Source: JBGPGW01 sp046349515 (GTDB lineage: Bacteria > Pseudomonadota > Alphaproteobacteria > CADEGL01). Taken from it: DNA of 64,000 nt. The stretch lies in NCBI GenBank assembly GCA_046349515.1, contig JAXMCE010000001.1:310001-374000 (forward strand). The letters are read 5' to 3'. A model generated the notes under the pieces. That model searched no databases, was not told where the DNA came from, and saw only the letters and a list, made by a program, of their open reading frames with translations. How positions within the stretch are numbered: the first letter of the stretch is position 1; each line of letters starts with the position of its first letter. Made by a program: the position numbers and the translations under genes. Positions 16,721-25,678 of the stretch are shown here, in pieces.

Positions 16721-17638
16721 GTGAGGCGCTTTTTGCGAATCGGCGTGGACATGGGCGGCACGAAGATCGAGGCGATCGCGATGGACCGCGGCGGCCACGC
16801 GCTCGAGCGGCGGCGCATCCCGACACCGCGGGGCGACTACGAAGGAACGGTGCGCGCGGTCGCGACCCTCGTCGGCGAGATCGAGACCGCGCTCGGGTCG
16901 CGCGCCCATGTCGGGGTCGGCATGCCCGGCACGATCTCGGCCGCGACGGGTCTCGTGAAAAATGCGAATTCCGTCTGCCTCATCGGCAAGCCGCTCGATG
17001 CCGACCTCGCCAAGGCGATGGGGCGGCCCGTGCGTCTTGCCAACGATGCCGACTGCTTCGCGCTGTCCGAGGCGACGGACGGGGCGGCGGCGGGCTCGGG
17101 CGTCGTCTTCGGAGCGATCTTGGGCACGGGCGTTGGCGGCGGAATCGTCGTCGATGGAAGTCTCCTCACGGGCCGGAACGGCATTGCCGGCGAGTGGGGC
17201 CATAATCCGCTGCCGGGGATGAGTCCGGAGGAGTGGCCGGGACAGCGCTGTTATTGCGGGCGCCAGGGATGCGTCGAGACCTTCCTCTCGGGTCCCGGGC
17301 TTGCCGTGGACTACCGGACGGCCGGCGGCCATGCGCTCGACGCCGCGGAAATCGCCGCGCGTGCGGAGGCGGGCGAGCCGCTCGCCCTGGCCGCGATCGA
17401 GCGTTATGAGGATCGTCTTGCGCGGGCGCTCGGCAGCATCATCAATGTCCTCGATCCGGGCGCCATCGTGCTCGGCGGGGGGCTCTCGAACGTGAAGCGC
17501 CTCTATGCGAACGTGCCCGAGCGGTGGGGCGCCTACATCTTCTCCGACCGCGTGGAGACGGCGCTCCTTCCGCCGCGCCACGGCGATTCGAGCGGCGTCA
17601 GGGGCGCGGCCTGGCTGTGGCGGGCCGACGAGCTGTGA
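16721..17638 (+). CDS. ROK-family sugar kinase (fructokinase / N-acetylhexosamine kinase type)
   Basis: This 305-residue ROK kinase should phosphorylate a hexose such as fructose, mannose or N-acetylglucosamine in the cytosol. The ATP motif IGVDMGGTKIEA lies at residues 7-18, and a second phosphate-binding segment is GAILGTGVGGGIVVDG. The substrate region reads NGIAGEWGHNPLPG. The ROK zinc motif is CYCGRQGCVETFLSG, with three cysteines plus the histidine in EWGH. The start is GTG at 16721. Its stop overlaps the start of the polymerase gene by 4 nt (GTGA). Sugar specificity cannot be fixed from sequence. Confidence 0.88.
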   Translation: MRRFLRIGVDMGGTKIEAIAMDRGGHALERRRIPTPRGDYEGTVRAVATLVGEIETALGSRAHVGVGMPGTISAATGLVKNANSVCLIGKPLDADLAKAMGRPVRLANDADCFALSEATDGAAAGSGVVFGAILGTGVGGGIVVDGSLLTGRNGIAGEWGHNPLPGMSPEEWPGQRCYCGRQGCVETFLSGPGLAVDYRTAGGHALDAAEIAARAEAGEPLALAAIERYEDRLARALGSIINVLDPGAIVLGGGLSNVKRLYANVPERWGAYIFSDRVETALLPPRHGDSSGVRGAAWLWRADEL

Positions 17639-18894
17639 GCGTCCCCTCCCTCTGCCGCGACTGCGGCTCGGCCAAAGAGCCTCTCAAAGAGCGCTGCCGG
17701 GATTGCGGCTCGCCCCGCCTTCGCCGGCATCCCGATCTCCACCGCCTGTCGATCGCGCATCTCGACTGCGACGCGTTCTATGCCACCGTCGAGAAGCGCG
17801 ACGATCCCTCTCTCCGCGACCGGCCGGTGATCGTCGGCGGCGAGCACCGCGGCGTCGTCTCGGCCTGCTGCTACATCGCGCGCATGTACGGCGTCCGCTC
17901 GGCCATGCCCATGTTCAAGGCGCGCCGCCTCTGCCCCGAGGCCGTCGTCATCCGCCCGGACATGCGGAAATACTCTTCCGTCGGCAAGGAGGTCCGCGCA
18001 CTGATGCTCGAGGTGACGCCGCTCGTCGAGCCGCTGTCGATCGACGAGGCCTTCCTCGACCTCTCGGGCACGGAGAAGCTCCACGGGGCGAGCCCGGCCA
18101 CGACGCTCGCGCGCCTCGTGCTCCGCATCGAACACACGATCGGCATCACGGCCTCGGTCGGCTTGAGCTACAACAAGTTCCTGGCCAAGCTGGCCTCGGA
18201 TCTGGACAAGCCGCGGGGATTCGCCGTGATCGGCCCGGATGAAGCCTTGGATTTCCTCTCCGACCGCCCGGTGACCATCCTCTGGGGCGTCGGGCCATCG
18301 CTCGCGCGGCGCCTGCGCGAGGACGGCATCGCGCTCGTCCGCGACATTCGGACGGTTCCCGAAGACCGCCTGGTCGCACGCTACGGCTCGATCGGCCGGC
18401 GGCTCGCCCATCTCGCGCGCGGGGAGGACAACCGGCGGGTCGATCCGGACGCGCCCACCAAGAGCATCTCGGCCGAGACCACCTTCGACCGCGACCTCAA
18501 GGACCGGCGCGCGCTCGAGCATGAGCTGTGGCCGCTCTGCGAGACGGTCGCGCGGCGCCTGAAGCGCAGCGCCTTGGCCGGGCAGAGCATCACCCTCAAG
18601 CTCAAGGACACCGATTTCCAGATCCGCACACGCTCGCGCCGCCTGGCCTCGCCCACCCAGCTCGCCGACGTCATCTACCGCCACGCTCTCCCGCTCCTCG
18701 AGCGCGAGGCCGACGGCACGGCCTTTCGCCTGATCGGCATCGGCGCCGGCTCCCTCACCTCCGATCGCCAGGCGGACCCGCCGGATCTCCTCGATCCCGA
18801 GGCCCAGCGCCGCGCCCGCGCGGAGCGCGCGGTCGACGAGGTGCGCGACCGCCTGGGCCCGGCCTCGATCATCAAGGGTCGCAGCCTGCCGTGA
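17635..18894 (+). CDS. dinB: DNA polymerase IV (Y-family translesion polymerase)
   Basis: This 419-residue Y-family polymerase copies past DNA lesions with low fidelity. It has the metal-binding HLDCDAFYATVE, the YxxR-like SACCYIARMYGVRSAMP, and the second catalytic motif PLSIDEAFLDLSG. The thumb/HhH segment ILWGVGPSLARRL and the little-finger domain follow. The start is GTG at 17635, inside the GTGA that ends the sugar-kinase gene. About 30 residues at the N-terminus carry two CRDCG repeats, a zinc-ribbon-like addition also found in some alphaproteobacterial DinB proteins. The next gene starts at another GTGA overlap. Confidence 0.94.
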   Translation: MSVPSLCRDCGSAKEPLKERCRDCGSPRLRRHPDLHRLSIAHLDCDAFYATVEKRDDPSLRDRPVIVGGEHRGVVSACCYIARMYGVRSAMPMFKARRLCPEAVVIRPDMRKYSSVGKEVRALMLEVTPLVEPLSIDEAFLDLSGTEKLHGASPATTLARLVLRIEHTIGITASVGLSYNKFLAKLASDLDKPRGFAVIGPDEALDFLSDRPVTILWGVGPSLARRLREDGIALVRDIRTVPEDRLVARYGSIGRRLAHLARGEDNRRVDPDAPTKSISAETTFDRDLKDRRALEHELWPLCETVARRLKRSALAGQSITLKLKDTDFQIRTRSRRLASPTQLADVIYRHALPLLEREADGTAFRLIGIGAGSLTSDRQADPPDLLDPEAQRRARAERAVDEVRDRLGPASIIKGRSLP

Positions 18895-19436
18895 GCCCGC
18901 GATCGCCCGCACCGCGCCCCGCCGCCTTCTTCGACCGGGATGGCGTCCTCAACCACGACGTCGGCTACATCCACAAGCCCGCCGATTTCGTGTGGATCGA
19001 CGGCGCGCGCGAGGCCATCCGCCGCCTCAACGCGCTCGGCGCGCTCGTCTTCGTCGTGACGAACCAGGCCGGCATCGCGCGCGGCATGTACCAGGAAGCC
19101 GACGTCCTCGCCCTTCACGGCTGGGTCAACAAGGAGCTCGCGGCCGAGGGCGCGCATGTCGACGCTTTCTACTTCTGCCCGCACCATCCGAGCGCGGGCA
19201 ACGGCCCCTATTCCATTGCCTGCACCTGCCGCAAGCCCGCGCCCGGCATGCTCACGCGCGCGGCGGCCGAGTGGCCGGTCGATCTCGGTGCGAGTTTTCT
19301 CATCGGCGACCGCGACACCGATATCGCCGCGGCCGAAGCGGCCGGCGTGCGCGGATTTCTCTTCTCGGGCGGCAATCTCAATGCGTTTCTCAGCCCCATC
19401 CTCGGCACATTGCCGTGGGCGAAGACAGCGCGCTGA
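18891..19436 (+). CDS. gmhB: D-glycero-D-manno-heptose 1,7-bisphosphate 7-phosphatase (HAD family)
   Basis: GmhB removes the 7-phosphate from heptose bisphosphate on the way to the ADP-heptose of the LPS core. The 181-residue HAD protein has the nucleophile motif FFDRDGVLNHD, motif II VVTNQAGIARG, and motif IV LIGDRDTDIAAAEAAG. A zinc knuckle (CPHH, then CTCRKP) is typical of GmhB and distinguishes it from histidinol phosphatase. The GTG start at 18891 gives full family length. It overlaps dinB by 4 nt, making the third gene of a tightly coupled set whose functions are unrelated. Confidence 0.9.
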   Translation: MSPRSPAPRPAAFFDRDGVLNHDVGYIHKPADFVWIDGAREAIRRLNALGALVFVVTNQAGIARGMYQEADVLALHGWVNKELAAEGAHVDAFYFCPHHPSAGNGPYSIACTCRKPAPGMLTRAAAEWPVDLGASFLIGDRDTDIAAAEAAGVRGFLFSGGNLNAFLSPILGTLPWAKTAR

Positions 19437-19446
19437 GCGCACACGC

Positions 19447-20313
19447 TCACGAACCCGGACCGAGATAGTCCGCGACGAGCGTCGGCCACAATTTCGTCCA
19501 GCAGCAATCGTGATCGGCATTCGCCACGTCGACGATGCGGACTCGCGATGCATCGCGGAATTCGCGCCGGTAGGACTCGGCGATGGCCTTGGGCACGATC
19601 CGGTCGTCCTCGCCCACGAAATGGACCTGCGGAATCCGCGCGAGCGCGCCCGCCTGGTCGACGGGGTTGAGCGAGCCGTCGAGCGGAGTCGCGTTCATCC
19701 GGCGCGTCCATTCGGCGTGGTCGAGGTTGGCCGCGACCGTGACGAGGCGCGCGACGTCCGGCCGCCGCGCGGCGATGAGCGCCGCGACCGTCCCGCCGCC
19801 TGAATAACCGATGAGCACGATGCGCCGGGCGCCAAGATCGTCATTGGCGACGGTGATGGCCTCGCTCATGGCCGCGATCACCTCTTCGGAGTAGCGGCGC
19901 ACCGACCAATAGGCGGGATCGCAGCGCGCGAGACGCTCGGGCGACTGGTACTGGCAGGGACGCGCAAGGTAGAGGCGATTGGGCGACGGATCGAGGAGCG
20001 CAAGCGCCCAGGCCTGGGCGTGGCGCGGCGTCGGATCGGTCGATTGCTGGGTGGGCGTCAGCCACGCGGTCCCGTCGCCCTCGATATAGACCGTGAGCTC
20101 GCGATCCTCCGGCGCGCCGAAGCTCCGGTATCCGACGAGGAGAAAGGGTCCCGTGTCGATCGCCACCCGCTCCCAACCCCGCTGCCGCGCCGCGGCATCG
20201 CCTGGCTTCGGGCGCGCGGTGCCGCCGAAGCAGCCCGCCGCGAGAAGAGAGAGGACAAGGAGAGCGACGGCCCGCCCGAGCGAGACGCCAGCGCCGATCG
20301 CAGGTGCTGCCAT
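19447..20313 (-). CDS. Alpha/beta-hydrolase lipoprotein, function unknown
   Basis: This 288-residue protein starts with a hydrophobic helix and the lipobox LLAAGC (Cys28), so it is probably lipid-anchored in the cell envelope. The body is an alpha/beta hydrolase: nucleophile elbow LIGYSGGGTVAA (Ser171), acid in HFVGEDDRIVP (about 236-237) and histidine in ANADHDCCW (His268). The complete triad suggests an active esterase or lipase-like enzyme; the substrate is unknown. It is convergent with gmhB (10-nt gap) and follows the outer-membrane barrel gene by 6 nt on the same strand, so the two are probably co-expressed. Confidence 0.82.
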   Translation of the reverse strand: MAAPAIGAGVSLGRAVALLVLSLLAAGCFGGTARPKPGDAAARQRGWERVAIDTGPFLLVGYRSFGAPEDRELTVYIEGDGTAWLTPTQQSTDPTPRHAQAWALALLDPSPNRLYLARPCQYQSPERLARCDPAYWSVRRYSEEVIAAMSEAITVANDDLGARRIVLIGYSGGGTVAALIAARRPDVARLVTVAANLDHAEWTRRMNATPLDGSLNPVDQAGALARIPQVHFVGEDDRIVPKAIAESYRREFRDASRVRIVDVANADHDCCWTKLWPTLVADYLGPGS

Positions 20314-20319
20314 CGACGA

Positions 20320-21366
20320 TCAGAACCCGTAACGGAGGGTCCCGCCGAGATTGTATTGGGCATAGTCCGCGCGACCCACGCTCGCGGAGAACTGGAGTCC
20401 GCCGAACAGGCCGGGCATGAGCTGGAACAGGACGCCCGTCCCGAGGACGCCGCCCGTCCGCCGCGTCGAAGGCTGCGGCAGGCCCACATCGACGGTGGTC
20501 GAGCTGGTCTTGAAGTCGTACTCGAACTGGGCCAAGGCGTAAGGCTCGATGCGGCCGAAGTTGTATGCGATCCGGCTGCCGACATGGAACCGGCCGAGCG
20601 GCGCGTTGCTGCCGGGGATGTAGATGCCGCTCGATTCGGCATAGCCGTCGATGTGCTGATTGAGCCACAGCACGCCGGTCTCGGGACGCAGCCGCCAGGC
20701 CCCGCGCTCGAGATTGGCCTGGAGCGTGGCGGTCGTGAAGACGCGCTGGGCGTCCGGCGAGCCCGAGACCGCCCGCCCGCTGAGCGTGCGGTCGATGGTC
20801 TGCCCAGCGCCGACATAGCCGCCGGAGAGATCGAGGAACAGCTGGTCCGGAATGAGTTGGACCAAAAGATAGGGCGCGACGATGTACCCGTTCGAATCGA
20901 TCGAGCCCAGGTTGAAATGGGTCGTGATGTCCTGGCGCTCGTAGCCGGCCGACAGGCCGAGGATGAACCAATCGTTGATCCGATAGTCCGCCCCAACGAG
21001 GCCGGTGGCGATCGTCCCGCTCGAGCTCAGCGCCACCTGATCCTCTTCGAACCAGGTTCCGGCGAGGTTCGTCCAGAGACCGATGCGCGATGGCCCGTCG
21101 CCCGCCGCGAATCCGCGCACGCCCGTCGCATGGGAGGCGAGTGCGCCCTTGAACACGTTCTGGCTCCCGCCGAGCCCCTGCGTCGCGCCCTCGAGCACGG
21201 CATTGGCGGTGCTGGGACCCGCGGTGAAGGTCGAGACCGAATTGCCGACGGGCGGCGGGGCGGCACCCGGCTGCGACGGCGGTGGACCCTGCTGCGCCCA
21301 ACCGTCGGCCGATCCGATCAACACGCCCGAAAGCCCGGCCAACACAACCAAGAGCCGACGCACCAT
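20320..21366 (-). CDS. Outer-membrane beta-barrel protein (autotransporter-barrel-like)
   Basis: The 348-residue product begins with a signal peptide (MVRRLLVVLAGL to GWAQ). A short proline-rich linker follows, then about 270 residues of alternating amphipathic strands rich in Gly, Tyr and Asn. It ends LGGTLRYGF; the terminal aromatic residue is the usual BAM-recognition signal. The barrel resembles the C-terminal translocator of autotransporters, but there is essentially no passenger, so it may act as a simple barrel. An alternative start at 21378 adds four residues. The lipoprotein hydrolase gene follows after 6 nt. The 247 bp to the divergent pyrE hold both promoters; GAATTC occurs twice there, without a clear operator. 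Confidence 0.8.
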   Translation of the reverse strand: MVRRLLVVLAGLSGVLIGSADGWAQQGPPPSQPGAAPPPVGNSVSTFTAGPSTANAVLEGATQGLGGSQNVFKGALASHATGVRGFAAGDGPSRIGLWTNLAGTWFEEDQVALSSSGTIATGLVGADYRINDWFILGLSAGYERQDITTHFNLGSIDSNGYIVAPYLLVQLIPDQLFLDLSGGYVGAGQTIDRTLSGRAVSGSPDAQRVFTTATLQANLERGAWRLRPETGVLWLNQHIDGYAESSGIYIPGSNAPLGRFHVGSRIAYNFGRIEPYALAQFEYDFKTSSTTVDVGLPQPSTRRTGGVLGTGVLFQLMPGLFGGLQFSASVGRADYAQYNLGGTLRYGF

Positions 21367-21613
21367 GATCCCCACCATTGCGCTCGCGGTCTCTTCCCGT
21401 ACGCCGCCGCCTTGCAATACGGTTGATAGGTTTAGTCAGAATTCGCCGCTAAGTCGAGCGTGCTCAACGGAATTCGCTTGTAAGTATTGATTTCGGCGCC
21501 GATCGCCCGGCCTTGCGCGATGCGCGCGCATCCCGCCCCCAAAGATGCCCCAGATTGCGATTGCCTGCCCCCGCCAACGGACGTAAACAGCGCCCACGAC
21601 TCCGGGGACATCC

Positions 21614-22279
21614 ATGACAGAGCGAACGCCAGCCGACGCCGCGCGCCTCACCGCCCGCGCCCTTCTCGACATCAAGGCGGTCAACTTCCGCCCGGATGAA
21701 CCCTACACCTTCACCTCCGGCCGCATCAGCCCTGTCTACATCGACTGCCGCAAGATCATCTCCTTCCCCAAGCAGCGCTCCCTCATCATCGATCTCGCGG
21801 CGGAACTCATGCGACGCGAGCTCGATCTAGCATCGCTCCATGCGGTCGCGGGCGGCGAGACGGCCGGCATCCCCTACGCGGCCTGGCTTGCCGACCGGCT
21901 CTCGCTCCCCATGCTCTACGTCCGCAAGCAGCCCAAGGGATTCGGCCGGATGGCGCAGATCGAGGGCGATCTCGGCGCGGGCTGGCACGTCGCCCTCGTC
22001 GAGGACTTGGCCACCGACGGCGGCAGCAAGGTTAATTTCATCAACGCGCTCCGCACGGCGGGCGCCACCGTCAGCGACGTCGTCGTCGTGTTCCACTACG
22101 GAATTTTCCCGCAAAGCGTCGCGACGCTCGGGGCGCAAGGCGTGCGCCTGCATGCCCTGGCCACCTGGCGCGACGTGATCGCGGAGGCGCGGGCGGGCGG
22201 CGATTTCGCCGCCTCTGTCCTTGACGAGATCGATCGTTTCCTCGACGACCCGGACGGCTGGGCCGCCCGCCGGCGCTAG
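21614..22279 (+). CDS. pyrE: Orotate phosphoribosyltransferase
   Basis: PyrE joins orotate to PRPP to give orotidine 5'-phosphate in pyrimidine synthesis. The 221-residue protein has VNFRPDEPYTFTSGRISPVYIDCR at the N-terminus (substrate loop), AGGETAGIPYA, the lysine-rich YVRKQPKGFGRMAQIEG flexible loop, and the PRPP motif VALVEDLATDGGSK at about residues 127-140. It is encoded about 16 kb from pyrB-pyrC', so the pathway is dispersed. It is monocistronic and divergent from the barrel gene. Confidence 0.95.
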   Translation: MTERTPADAARLTARALLDIKAVNFRPDEPYTFTSGRISPVYIDCRKIISFPKQRSLIIDLAAELMRRELDLASLHAVAGGETAGIPYAAWLADRLSLPMLYVRKQPKGFGRMAQIEGDLGAGWHVALVEDLATDGGSKVNFINALRTAGATVSDVVVVFHYGIFPQSVATLGAQGVRLHALATWRDVIAEARAGGDFAASVLDEIDRFLDDPDGWAARRR

Positions 22280-22380
22280 CTTTAACGCTCCCTTATCCCG
22301 CTTTTCCTATTCTTGAAGGCACCGGCGCCATCCGGCCAAGGAGGCCGCGCCGATCCGGCTGACTGCGAGAGGTACTCGCC

Positions 22381-22893
22381 ATGCGCCATATCATCGGAAC
22401 CGCGCTCCGCCTTGTTCCCCTGGGCATCGTGCTGATCGCTGCAGCGGCCCTAGCGGCACTGCCGAAGCCGTCGGGCGATCCCGTCCTCACCATCACGGGC
22501 AAGGTCCGCGAGACTAACGGTCCCTGGGGCGCCGCTTTCGACTGGAGCACGCTCGAGACGCTGCCGCATGTCGTGATCAGAACGACGACGCCCTGGACCG
22601 AGGGCGTCCAGCAGTTCGAAGGCGTGCTGGTCCGCGACGTGCTCGCGGCCGCCGGCGGGCGCGGCGACACGGTCAAGGCCATGGCGGCGGGCGAACGCGC
22701 CGTCGAGATTCCCGCGGTCGACTTCGAGCGCTATGCCGTCATCATCGCCTTCCGTCAGAACGGCAGCCCCATCGCGGCAGGCAACAAGGGGCCGCTCTGG
22801 ATCGTCTATCCGCTCGATGAGCACCGCGAGATCCAGAACTCTGAATTCCATGCGCGCATGATCGGGCAGCTCCGGGAGCTCCGCATCCGCTGA
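22381..22893 (+). CDS. Sulfite-oxidase-fold protein without molybdopterin cysteine
   Basis: This 170-residue exported protein has an N-terminal hydrophobic helix (residues 5-26) and then a domain resembling the molybdopterin-binding fold of sulfite-oxidase-type enzymes. Examples are WSTLETLPHVVIRTTTPWTEGVQQFEGVLVRDVLAAAG and IVYPLDEH. The product has no cysteine at all, so the ligand that coordinates molybdenum in true members is missing and it is unlikely to be a redox enzyme. Small proteins of this type are common in alphaproteobacteria, often near sensor kinases, though none is adjacent here. The role is unknown. Confidence 0.72.
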   Translation: MRHIIGTALRLVPLGIVLIAAAALAALPKPSGDPVLTITGKVRETNGPWGAAFDWSTLETLPHVVIRTTTPWTEGVQQFEGVLVRDVLAAAGGRGDTVKAMAAGERAVEIPAVDFERYAVIIAFRQNGSPIAAGNKGPLWIVYPLDEHREIQNSEFHARMIGQLRELRIR

Positions 22894-23012
22894 AGCCCCG
22901 CGGCAGCGCGTCGGTCCACCGGACGCCCGCCGACCGCCGTGGCCGGCGCGGCAGGCTTTGTCACGTGGCGGTCCGTCTGCTATGTCGGACGCATGAGGCG
23001 GTCCTCGGCACG

Positions 23013-24707
23013 ATGAGACGGCGCACGCCCCTCGGGCGGATGCTCCGCCCTGTCTTCTCCGCAGCGCTGCTGTGGCTCGCCACGCTCGCCTCGGGACACA
23101 GCGCCGCCGCGGCGCCCTCCGAGACGCTCACCATCGGCATCACCCAGTTCCCCTCGACGCTCAATCCGCTCATCGACGCCATGGTCGCGAAGTCCTACGT
23201 GCTCGCCATGACCAGGCGCCCGATCATGGCCTACGACAAGGACTGGAAGCTGGTCTGCTTTCTCTGCACTTCGATCCCGAGTTTCGAGAACGGCGGCGCG
23301 GTCGAGGAGCGGCTGCCGAACGGGAAGAAGGGCGTGGCGCTCCGCGTCTCCCTCCACCCCGATGCCAAATGGGGCGACGGCAAGCCGATCACCGCGGCCG
23401 ATGTCGTCTTCACCTGGGAGGTCGGACGCCACCCGCAGACGGGTGTCGGCGACTTCGAGAGCTTTCGGCGCATCCTCAAGATCGACGTGATCGACGACAA
23501 GACCTTCGTCATGCACATCGACCGGGTCACGTTCCAGTACAACGACCTCGCCGGGTTCGAGATCCTGCCGGCGCATCTCGAACGCGCCGCGTTCAGCGAT
23601 CCTCTCCAGTACAAGACGAAGACGCTCTTCGACACAGACCCCACCAATCCCGGACTCGGTGCCGGCCCCTACCGCATCGCGGAGGTAAAGCGCGGCTCCC
23701 ATATCGCGCTCGAGCCCAATCCGCGCTGGTGGGGCAAGCCGCCCTTCTTCAAGCGCATCGTCGTGCGCACCATCGAGAACACGGCGGCGCTCGAGGCCAA
23801 CCTTCTCTCCGGCGGGATCGACTACATCGCGGGCGAACTCGGCCTCACCATGGACCAGGCCCTCGCCTTCGAACAGCGCCAGGGGACGCGCTACCGGATC
23901 ATCTACAAGCCGGGCCTGAGCTACGAGCATATCGACCTCAACCTCGACAACCCGGTGCTCCGCGACAGGCGCCTCCGCCAGGCTCTTCTCTACGCGCTCG
24001 ACCGAGAGGCACTGACCCAGCAGCTCTTCGCCGGCCGCCAGCCGGTCGCCAACAGTTTCGTGAGCCCGCTCGACCGCATCGCCGACGAGAAGGTCCCGCG
24101 CTACGCCCACGATCCCGCGCGCGCGGCGACGCTCCTCGACGAGGCAGGCTGGAAGAAGGGTTCGGACGGCATGCGCCGCAATGCGAGCGGCACCGTGCTT
24201 CAATTCGAGCTCATGACCACGGCCGGCAACCGCACGCGCGAGCTCGTCGAGCAGGTGCTGCAAAGCCAGTGGCGCGCGGCGGGCGTCGAGATCCGCATCC
24301 GGAACGAGCCCGCGCGCGTCTTCTTCGGCGAGACGGTGCGGCAGAGGAAGTTCCCCGCGATGGCGCTCTTCGCCTGGGTGAGCGCGCCCGAGAGCGTGCC
24401 GCGGACGACGCTCCAATCCGCGAGCATCCCGACGGCCGAGAACAATTACGCCGGGCAGAACTACACGGGCTTCCGGAATCCCGAAGTCGATGCGCTGATC
24501 GACAAGATCGAGCTCGAGCTCGACCGGGCCGCGCGCCAGAAGCTGTGGGCCCGTCTCCAGACGATTTACGCCGAGGAGCTGCCGGCCCTTCCCCTCTTCT
24601 TCCGCGCCGATCCGTTCATCCTGCCCCTCTGGCTCCAGGGCGTCGAGCCGACCGGCCACCAGTATCCGACGACCCTGTGGGTCGAGGATTGGCGGCGATC
24701 GCCGTGA
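23013..24707 (+). CDS. ABC transporter periplasmic binding protein, peptide/nickel (SBP family 5)
   Basis: This solute-binding protein of the DppA/OppA family (564 residues) should bind oligopeptides or similar ligands in the periplasm. A signal peptide lies at residues 1-35 (basic start, hydrophobic LLWLATLASGHSAAAA). The mature protein begins ETLTIGITQFPSTLNPL and has the family segments DAKWGDGKPITAADVVFTWE, GAGPYRI and RLRQALLYALDREAL. I chose the ATG at 23013 because it gives a compact signal peptide. Two permease genes follow at 10 and 1 nt, so this is the first gene of an operon. No ATP-binding subunit is encoded nearby. Confidence 0.9.
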   Translation: MRRRTPLGRMLRPVFSAALLWLATLASGHSAAAAPSETLTIGITQFPSTLNPLIDAMVAKSYVLAMTRRPIMAYDKDWKLVCFLCTSIPSFENGGAVEERLPNGKKGVALRVSLHPDAKWGDGKPITAADVVFTWEVGRHPQTGVGDFESFRRILKIDVIDDKTFVMHIDRVTFQYNDLAGFEILPAHLERAAFSDPLQYKTKTLFDTDPTNPGLGAGPYRIAEVKRGSHIALEPNPRWWGKPPFFKRIVVRTIENTAALEANLLSGGIDYIAGELGLTMDQALAFEQRQGTRYRIIYKPGLSYEHIDLNLDNPVLRDRRLRQALLYALDREALTQQLFAGRQPVANSFVSPLDRIADEKVPRYAHDPARAATLLDEAGWKKGSDGMRRNASGTVLQFELMTTAGNRTRELVEQVLQSQWRAAGVEIRIRNEPARVFFGETVRQRKFPAMALFAWVSAPESVPRTTLQSASIPTAENNYAGQNYTGFRNPEVDALIDKIELELDRAARQKLWARLQTIYAEELPALPLFFRADPFILPLWLQGVEPTGHQYPTTLWVEDWRRSP

Positions 24708-24717
24708 CGGGGCGCCG

Positions 24718-25677
24718 ATGAGCCGCTACCTCGCGGGCCGCCTCGCCGAGACGCTCATCGTCACGCTTCTCATGTCGTTCCTCATCTACGGACTCATCGG
24801 CCTCATGCCGGGCGATCCGATCGACCTCATGCTCAATGCCGATCCGAGGCTTCGGCCCGAGGACGCGGCACGGCTCCGCGCCCTCTACGGCTTGGACGTG
24901 CCGCTGGGCGACCGTTATCTCAACTGGCTGACCGCGGCGCTCCAGGGCGATTTCGGCTATTCGCGCCTCTACGCGCAGCCCGTCCTCCAGGTGCTCGGCC
25001 CCGCGCTCGGCAATTCGCTCACCCTTCTCGGCATCAGCTTCGTGCTCGCCCTCGCGATCGCCCTGCCCGTCGGCGTCTATGCGGCCTTGCGGCCGCGGTC
25101 CGTGACCGACCATGCGATCAACCTCCTGTGCTTCGCCGGGATCTCGGTCCCGCCCTTCTGGTTGGCGCTCCTTCTCATCATGCTGTTCGCGGTGACGCTC
25201 GGCTGGCTGCCGGCGGGCGGAGTCGGGACGATCGGCGGCTCGGGCTTCGGTGATTGGCTCGCGCACCTCGTCCTGCCGGTCGCGACCCTCACGCTCGCGA
25301 GCGTCGCCGGCTACACGCGCTTCGTGCGCGCGTCCGTGATCGAGGCGCTCCGCCAGGATTATGTGCGTACCGCGCGCGCGAAGGGCGCGTCCGTCGCGCG
25401 CGTCCTTATCCACCACGCGCTCCGGAACGCGCTCCTCCCCGTCGTCACCATCATCGCGCTCAATTTCGGCGCGCTCGTCTCGGGCGCCCTCATCACCGAG
25501 ACCATGTACGCCTATCCCGGCATGGGCCGCCTCATCTACGACGCGATCATGGGGAACGACTACAACCTGGCCCTGGTCGCGCTCCTGCTTGCGACCGTTC
25601 TCACGCTTCTCGCCAATCTCGCGGCCGATGTGGCTTACGGCGCGCTCGACCCGCGCATCAGCCTGGGCACGACGTAG
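24718..25677 (+). CDS. ABC transporter permease, DppB/OppB type
   Basis: The first inner-membrane permease of the peptide-type importer, 319 residues with about six membrane segments. The N-terminus (SRYLAGRLAETLIVTLLMSFLIYGL) matches the BPD-transp-1 N-terminal region of DppB. The EAA loop, which contacts the ATPase, is DYVRTARAKGASVARVLIHHALRNAL at about residues 218-243. It lies between the binding-protein gene (10 nt upstream) and the second permease (1 nt downstream). Confidence 0.93.
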   Translation: MSRYLAGRLAETLIVTLLMSFLIYGLIGLMPGDPIDLMLNADPRLRPEDAARLRALYGLDVPLGDRYLNWLTAALQGDFGYSRLYAQPVLQVLGPALGNSLTLLGISFVLALAIALPVGVYAALRPRSVTDHAINLLCFAGISVPPFWLALLLIMLFAVTLGWLPAGGVGTIGGSGFGDWLAHLVLPVATLTLASVAGYTRFVRASVIEALRQDYVRTARAKGASVARVLIHHALRNALLPVVTIIALNFGALVSGALITETMYAYPGMGRLIYDAIMGNDYNLALVALLLATVLTLLANLAADVAYGALDPRISLGTT

Positions 25678-25678
25678 C

